5,550 nt of DNA from a bacterium. GTDB taxonomy: Bacteria; Bacillota_I; Bacilli_A; Acholeplasmatales; JAEDCM01. The translations under genes were made by a program, and so were the position numbers. Below are positions 1 through 5,550 of this stretch, piece by piece. The notes beneath the pieces were generated by a model that made no database searches, had not been told where the DNA came from, and saw only the letters and a program-made list of their open reading frames with translations. The stretch spans positions 1 to 5,550 of the forward strand of contig JAILIR010000187.1 in assembly GCA_024695185.1 (NCBI GenBank). Direction: 5' to 3'. Each line of letters starts with the position of its first letter. Positions within the stretch are counted from its first letter, which is position 1.

Positions 1-319
1 ATAATAATGGATGATATTCCTTATCTAGTACTTTGATTAAATTATCTGCAAGCTTACTTACATCATCATTTTTAGTAACTTTTTCTAAAAGCTCATCAAA
101 ATTATTAACTGGATCAACTTTTCCGGTAGTTAAATAATCAATAGATACATTAAATATTTTAGCTATTTTAGGTAGTAATTCAATGTTAGGACATTCTATA
201 TCATTTTCCCATTTTTTGATTAGTTCAACAGAGCAAGCTAAAAGATTTGACAACTCTATTTCTGTCATTTGGTTTTCTATTCTTAAGTTTTTAATGTTTT
301 TACCAATACTAAAACTCAT
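1..319 (-). CDS. XRE-family helix-turn-helix transcriptional regulator, N-terminal part (3' end outside window)
   Basis: My reading of the minus strand from the ATG at 319-317 gives 106 open codons running off the left edge, so the protein is incomplete here. Residues about 5-64 form an XRE/Cro-C1 type DNA-binding domain: a first helix with KNIKNLR, MTEIELSNLLA for helix 2, a recognition-helix segment SVELIKKWEND, then P44, and KIAKIFNVSIDYL closing the five-helix fold. Residues 66-106 are a charged region of unknown role (DELLEKVTKNDD and onward). The start is firm: GGTGAT lies 5 nt upstream and an in-frame TGA sits at 328-326, just above the ATG. Against the family pattern LLGVSRQTISKWENG, this protein has LLACSVELIKKWEND: the turn glycine is alanine and the usual polar contact residues are V31-E32-L33. 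Its own promoter separates it from the pyr genes. Target and any C-terminal effector domain cannot be seen; a local autorepressor is the simplest guess. Confidence 0.88.
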   Translation of the reverse strand, partial: MSFSIGKNIKNLRIENQMTEIELSNLLACSVELIKKWENDIECPNIELLPKIAKIFNVSIDYLTTGKVDPVNNFDELLEKVTKNDDVSKLADNLIKVLDKEYHPLL

Positions 320-324
320 AAAAT

Positions 325-330
325 ATCACC
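325..330 (-). promoter_or_regulatory. Ribosome binding site of the XRE regulator gene
   Basis: GGTGAT on the minus strand matches six consecutive bases of the consensus complementary to the 16S rRNA 3' end, and lies 5 nt before the ATG at 319. Together with the in-frame TGA at 328-326 it fixes the start codon. Confidence 0.75.
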
Positions 331-331
331 A

Positions 332-370
332 CTAATCTATTTTAATTATATCATAATTAAATATAGTTAG
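332..370 (-). promoter_or_regulatory. Candidate operator: 39-nt imperfect palindrome over the regulator promoter
   Basis: An inverted repeat is centred on 351. The inner arms are perfect: TTTAATTAT (361-353) and ATAATTAAA (349-341) around a 3-nt centre. The outer arms CTAACTAT (370-363) and ATAGATTAG (340-332) continue the symmetry with one extra base on each side. Overall 17 bases per 18-base arm match, with two single-base indels. The -10 hexamer falls inside the repeat, so a dimeric protein bound here would block RNA polymerase. XRE-family repressors commonly bind palindromes over their own promoters, so autoregulation is a reasonable inference. The caveat is composition: the inner arms are pure A/T, which makes chance symmetry more likely. 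The CTA-rich outer arms are the better evidence. Confidence 0.45.
345..353 (-). promoter_or_regulatory. Extended -10 promoter of the XRE regulator gene
   Basis: On the minus strand TGATATAAT (353 down to 345) is a perfect extended -10 element, TGN followed by the consensus TATAAT. No good -35 box is present: the hexamer at 17-bp spacing is TTTCTA, three of six matches. This is normal for extended -10 promoters. Transcription would start near 338, leaving a leader of about 19 nt containing only the ribosome binding site. It lies in the 67-nt gap downstream of the pyr-linked terminator, so the regulator can be expressed independently of the operon. Confidence 0.7.
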
Positions 371-400
371 AAAAGAAAAAAGATGATTATTCATCATCTT
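370..400 (-). terminator. Rho-independent terminator at the end of the pyr-linked transcript
   Basis: On the minus strand AAGATGAT (400-393) and ATCATCTT (387-380) form a perfect 8-bp stem with a 5-nt loop, followed by a T-rich run (TTTTCTTTTC to about 370). The stem contains only two G-C pairs, so it is modest. G-U and A-U pairs with the upstream GAAG codons could lengthen it at the cost of the T run. The 5' arm is made from the last codons of the membrane-protein gene (DD), and its TAA stop (389-387) lies at the loop/3'-arm junction. It would end the transcript coming from carB-pyrE and insulate the regulator, which has its own promoter just beyond. Confidence 0.65.
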
Positions 401-860
401 CTTCATCTTTTTTATTATTCTCTAATATTTTTTTCTCTTTTTTTGCACTTACTTTACTTATTTTATTAAAAGTATTTATTAAAAGCATGAAAAAGCCAAC
501 AACACTTAAACCAATACCTCCAGTAGTTCCATAGACAGCTAAATTCATTCTTACAGGTGAGTACCATGGAACACTTCCATCATAAATAGTTTCAGTATTG
601 TACATATAGTCATAAGACCCTTTAGATTTTTCAACATAAATACATTTATCTTTTACACCTATATAAGATATTTCACCTTCTATTTTAGTTACATAAAATA
701 CTTTTTCTTCTTTCGTATCATAATCTTTACCCTTTTGGAATTTCATTCCTGGATAGAATACTACTAATAGAATAGCCCCAACAATAATTAAGACAAATGG
801 TAAAATCCATTTAGCATAAAAGGTAGATGTAATATTATAATTGAAATCTTTTTTTGCCAT
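387..860 (-). CDS. Hypothetical protein with two predicted membrane segments, last cistron after pyrE
   Basis: I do not recognise this 157-residue protein. It has two hydrophobic segments, about residues 18-37 (ILPFVLIIVGAILLVVFY) and 108-130 (GGIGLSVVGFFMLLINTF). Between them lies a roughly 70-residue soluble stretch rich in Tyr, Lys and Asp, with one cysteine (C73). The C-terminal tail of about 27 residues is first lysine-rich and then ends in DEEDDE. Lysines flanking both segments suggest that both ends are cytoplasmic and the middle region lies outside the membrane. The overall plan resembles small DUF3592-type proteins, but this is a similarity of layout only. The ATG at 860-858 shares its A with the pyrE stop (TAATG), and no good Shine-Dalgarno sequence precedes it, so translation probably depends on ribosomes finishing pyrE. 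The position makes co-expression with pyrimidine synthesis likely; a functional link is not shown. Confidence 0.75.
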   Translation of the reverse strand: MAKKDFNYNITSTFYAKWILPFVLIIVGAILLVVFYPGMKFQKGKDYDTKEEKVFYVTKIEGEISYIGVKDKCIYVEKSKGSYDYMYNTETIYDGSVPWYSPVRMNLAVYGTTGGIGLSVVGFFMLLINTFNKISKVSAKKEKKILENNKKDEEDDE

Positions 861-1489
861 TATTTAGTAATCCAACTTTCATCATGTGGATTTACTTTCC
901 ATGCTTTAAGTTTTTCTAAATCACTTTCTTTAATATATAATCCTTCAACAGCTTCCTTGATTAAGTCATCATAGTTAGCAATTGAAACATATTTACAATT
1001 TGCTTCTTCGAAGTTTTTGAAGCCTTCTTCTAGGTTATATGTAAAGATAGAGATTACACCTAAAACGTCTAATTCGGCTTCTCTAAGAGCTTTTACACAT
1101 TCAATAGATGATCCACCTGTAGAGATTAAATCTTCAACTACTACTACTTTTTGTCCTTTTTTGTAGAAGCCTTCGATTTTGTTTTCTCTACCATGACTTT
1201 TAGCGCTACTTCTAACATAGCCCATTGGTAAATCTAAGTTATTAGCAGCTAAAGCAGCATGTGCAATACCAGCTGTAGCTGTACCCATAAGCATTTCTAC
1301 TCCTGGGAATTCTTTTTTAATTCTTTTAGCAATTTCAAGTTCAACGATTTGTCTTACCATAGGATAAGATAAAATTAATCTATTATCACAGTAGATTGGA
1401 GATTTGATTCCACTAGCCCAAGTGAATGGTTCATCTGGACGAAGGAATACAGCTTTAATTTTTAGTAAGTTCTTTTCAATATTTCCCAT
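860..1489 (-). CDS. pyrE: Orotate phosphoribosyltransferase
   Basis: This cytosolic enzyme transfers the ribose-5-phosphate group of PRPP to orotate, giving OMP and pyrophosphate, the fifth step of de novo UMP synthesis. The 209 residues match the usual bacterial length. The type I phosphoribosyltransferase PRPP-binding motif VVVVEDLISTGGS is at residues 115-127, with the acidic pair E119-D120. The flexible catalytic loop AKSHGRENKIEG (96-107) carries the lysine, histidine and arginine expected to contact PRPP. The N-terminal FTWASGIKSPIYCDNR segment (22-37) is the typical orotate-side signature. The start is supported by GGGTGA 6 nt upstream and by an in-frame TGA immediately above. It follows pyrF by 2 nt and overlaps the next gene by 1 nt. 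No key residue appears missing. Confidence 0.97.
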   Translation of the reverse strand: MGNIEKNLLKIKAVFLRPDEPFTWASGIKSPIYCDNRLILSYPMVRQIVELEIAKRIKKEFPGVEMLMGTATAGIAHAALAANNLDLPMGYVRSSAKSHGRENKIEGFYKKGQKVVVVEDLISTGGSSIECVKALREAELDVLGVISIFTYNLEEGFKNFEEANCKYVSIANYDDLIKEAVEGLYIKESDLEKLKAWKVNPHDESWITK

Positions 1490-1491
1490 AA

Positions 1492-2178
1492 TTATTCACC
1501 CATAAAATCTTTCTTAATTTGTTTATATGCAGAAACTGGATCTTCTGCCTTTGTAATAGGACGGCCTACTACAATAAAGTTTGTGCCTAAAACTCTAGCA
1601 TCAGCTGGAGTAGTAATTCTAACTTGATCATCAACAGAATTACTCTTTAGTCTAATACCTGGAGTAACAGTAATGAAATCAGATCCACAAGCTTCTTTAA
1701 TAGCTTTAACTTCTAGTGGTGAGCATACTACACCATTTAAGCCAGCTTCTTTTGCGTTTAAGGCGTGCTTAATAACCATTTTTTCCATAGTTGTGCTACA
1801 TAATAGTTCATTAGATAGCATTTCTTGGCTTGTTGAAGTTAACTCAGTAACCGCAATAACTAGCGGTTTTTTATCCATGCCATCAAAAGCTGTTAGAGCT
1901 TCGCTCATCATCTTTATTCCACCTTTAGCATGAACATTAACCATATCAATATCTAGCTTAGCTAAGTTCTTCATAGCACTTTTTACAGTATTTGGAATAT
2001 CATGTAATTTTAAGTCTAAGAAAATATGATGTCCAAGCTTTTTGATATCAGTTATAATTGATGGACCACATCCATAGAATAGTTCCATACCTACTTTAAC
2101 CCATAGTGGCTCATCAAATTTCTTTAAGAAATTAATTGTTTCCTCTTTATTTGGAAAATCAAGAGCAATAATAACCAT
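1492..2178 (-). CDS. pyrF: Orotidine 5'-phosphate decarboxylase
   Basis: This enzyme decarboxylates OMP to UMP, the last step of the pathway, as a cytosolic TIM-barrel dimer. The 228 residues fit the bacterial PyrF family. The hallmark DxKxxDI active-site motif is intact in FLDLKLHDIPNTV: D55, K57, D60 and I61. Supporting active-site positions include D7 in ALDF and K28 in WVKVG. The phosphate-gripping end of the barrel is seen in VTPGIR (171-176) and VVGRPIT (203-209, with R206). The start is set by a strong AAAGGAG 8 nt upstream. It lies 2 nt after pyrD and 2 nt before pyrE, as in the Bacillus-type gene order, so the two terminal enzymes of UMP synthesis are adjacent, though here as separate genes and not fused. 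Confidence 0.97.
   Translation of the reverse strand: MVIIALDFPNKEETINFLKKFDEPLWVKVGMELFYGCGPSIITDIKKLGHHIFLDLKLHDIPNTVKSAMKNLAKLDIDMVNVHAKGGIKMMSEALTAFDGMDKKPLVIAVTELTSTSQEMLSNELLCSTTMEKMVIKHALNAKEAGLNGVVCSPLEVKAIKEACGSDFITVTPGIRLKSNSVDDQVRITTPADARVLGTNFIVVGRPITKAEDPVSAYKQIKKDFMGE
1496..1501 (-). promoter_or_regulatory. Ribosome binding site of pyrE
   Basis: GGGTGA on the minus strand lies 6 nt before the pyrE ATG and is built from the final Gly-Glu codons of pyrF. It supports the chosen start and shows that pyrE can recruit ribosomes itself despite only a 2-nt gap. Confidence 0.6.
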
Positions 2179-2180
2179 TT

Positions 2181-3827
<1,647 letters not shown>

Positions 3828-3828
<1 letters not shown>

Positions 3829-5550
3829 TATATCATTGCTACTTTCATTGTAATGTCTTCTAAGACATCTAATAAAATTCTAACTGTATCAAGAGATGTA
3901 AATGTTGTAATGTTATTTAAAGCTGCAACGCTTCTAATCTTAAAGCCATCTTTTCTTCTGTTAATTTCGCTTCTATTAGCTGTATTAATAACATATGAAA
4001 TATGACCCTTTCTTAAAGCGTCTAGAATTTCTTCAGAGCCTTCAGAAACTTTCTTCTTTATTCTTGTTTTAACGCCATGATTTTTTAAGAATTGACCTGT
4101 ACCCTTTGTTGCTTCAATGTTGAAGCCTAGTTCATAGAATCTCTTAATTAATGGTAGAGCTAATTCTTTTGTTTCATCTGATAATGTTACAAATACTGTA
4201 CCATAATTAACAACTCTCATTCCACTTGCCTTTAAAGCCTTATATAAAGCTCTATTTAGAGATTTATCATAACCAATTGCTTCACCTGTAGATTTCATTT
4301 CTGGACTTAATACGGCATCAAGGCCAGCAATCTTACTCCAAGAGAATGTTGGTACCTTTACATAGAACTTATCAGGAGTTTTACCTAGTCCTGTATATAA
4401 GCCTTGTTCTTTTAAACTTATACCCATCATACACTTAGTTGCAATTTGAGGCATATTAATCTTAGTTGATTTAGATAAGAATGGAACTGTTCTACTACTT
4501 CTAGGGTTAACTTCGATAATAGATACTTCATTATTAGGATCAACTATAAATTGGATATTGAATAGACCAATAATACCAATTTCTAAGCCTAGCTTAATTG
4601 TATAATCAGTAATTGTCTTTTTAACTTGTTCATTTAATGTCATTGATGGGAATACGCTAATAGAGTCACCTGAGTGAACACCTGTTGCTTCGATGTGTTC
4701 CATAATACCAGGGATAAAGACATCTTTTCCATCACAAATAGCATCTACTTCACATTCTCTACCTTGAATGTATTTATCGATTAATACTGGTTGTTTTTCA
4801 TCAATAGCAACAGCATTTTCAAGGTATGCTAGTAATTGTTCATCATCATTTACTATTTGCATAGCACGTCCACCAAGTACGTATGATGGTCTAACTAATA
4901 CTGGATAACCTATCTCATTAGCAGCCTTTACACCATCTTCTAGCTTCGTAACTGTTGTACCTTTAGGTTCTGGAATATTAAGCTTAATTAATAAGTCTTC
5001 AAATAATTGCCTATTTTCAGCATTAGCAATAGCTTCATTAGATGAACCTATGATATTTACACCAAGTTGTTCTAGTCTATCAGCAAGGTTAATGGCTGTT
5101 TGACCACCTAATTCTACAATTACTCCTAGTGGGTTTTCAAGCTTAATTACATTCATAACATCTTCAATTGTTAGTGGTTCAAAGTATAATTTATCACTAA
5201 TTAAATAGTCAGTTGAAACTGTTTCAGGGTTATTATTAATAACTATCGCTTCATAGCCCATATCTTTTAGTGCCCAGATAGAGTGAACTGTAGAATAGTC
5301 AAATTCAACACCTTGACCAATTCTAATAGGGCCACTACCAAGTACGATTACTTTCTTTCTATCACTTCTAATTGATTCATTTTCAGTTTCATATGTTGAA
5401 TATAAGTATGTTACATTACTCTTAAATTCAGCAGCACATGTATCAAGCATTTTATATACTGGATAGATGTTCTTCTTATCTCTTAATTTATACATATCTA
5501 GTTCAGAAATACCTAGTTTATTTGCGATAAATTGATCTGAGAAGCCTAAC
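3828..5550 (-). CDS. carB: Carbamoyl phosphate synthetase large subunit, C-terminal part (5' end outside window)
   Basis: The frame is open from the right edge (LGFSDQFIANKLGISELD leads into a methionine at 5495), so the methionine is internal and about 573 C-terminal codons of a protein usually near 1,060 residues are present. They span the end of the oligomerisation region (VYKMLDTCAAEF), the second ATP-grasp half that phosphorylates carbamate, and the allosteric domain. Counting from that methionine: VIVLGSGPIRIGQG at 49-62, the CPSase signature YPVLVRPSYVLGGRA at 197-211, and metal/ATP ligands Q315, E328 and N330 in IIEVNPR. Residues about 430-545 are the MGS-like effector domain, with KGTG (464-467) and VINT (502-505) at the nucleotide site. 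In pyr operons this subunit (also called PyrAB) makes carbamoyl phosphate for UMP synthesis and is typically inhibited by UMP and activated by PRPP. The stop overlaps the pyrK start. Confidence 0.97.

Noticed and set aside
332..370. Reading the AT-rich palindrome as a second terminator
   Set aside because: The stem is almost entirely A-T, no T run follows it in the minus direction, and it contains a perfect extended -10 box. Promoter or operator is the better reading.
832..837. TATAAT on the minus strand near the start of the membrane-protein gene as an internal promoter
   Set aside because: The match lies inside codons 7-9, no -35 or extended -10 element accompanies it, and such matches are expected by chance in AT-rich DNA.
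1673..1933. Plus-strand open frame of 86 codons inside pyrF
   Set aside because: It is antisense to a well-supported pyrF with all catalytic residues. It shows no recognisable domain and is best explained as a shadow of the pyrF codon pattern.

Overview
This window is an AT-rich stretch of an ordinary low-GC Gram-positive (Firmicutes/Bacillota-type) chromosome. Every recognisable gene lies on the minus strand. From right to left, in transcription order, it holds the 3' half of carB, then pyrK, pyrD, pyrF and pyrE. This is the carB-pyrK-pyrD-pyrF-pyrE order known from the Bacillus-type de novo pyrimidine operon. The pairing of a class 1B dihydroorotate dehydrogenase with its PyrK iron-sulfur flavoprotein partner also fits a Firmicute. 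Every complete gene ends in TAA and no gene is interrupted by TGA, so the standard bacterial code applies. The species cannot be named from this window; an uncultured gut Bacilli lineage is a guess only.

The five pyr genes are packed with no usable intergenic space: 1-nt overlap carB/pyrK, 8-nt overlap pyrK/pyrD, 2-nt gaps pyrD/pyrF and pyrF/pyrE. Together they cover carbamoyl phosphate synthesis (large subunit), oxidation of dihydroorotate to orotate (PyrD+PyrK), transfer of orotate to PRPP to give OMP (PyrE), and decarboxylation of OMP to UMP (PyrF). The operon promoter and any leader attenuator must lie upstream, beyond the right edge. The genes for carbamoyl phosphate synthetase small subunit, aspartate transcarbamoylase and dihydroorotase are also outside the window.

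PyrE is followed, through a TAATG stop/start overlap, by a gene for an unrecognised 157-residue protein with two predicted membrane segments. It appears to be the last cistron of the operon. A modest Rho-independent terminator overlaps its final codons and stop.

The left edge carries the first 106 codons of an XRE-family helix-turn-helix regulator. It has its own extended -10 promoter and a good ribosome binding site in the 67-nt gap. A long AT-rich inverted repeat covers that promoter and is a plausible autoregulatory operator. No RNA genes, mobile elements, CRISPR arrays or plus-strand genes were found. I see no convincing novel system. The points most worth a second look are the membrane protein attached to the operon and the palindrome over the regulator's promoter.
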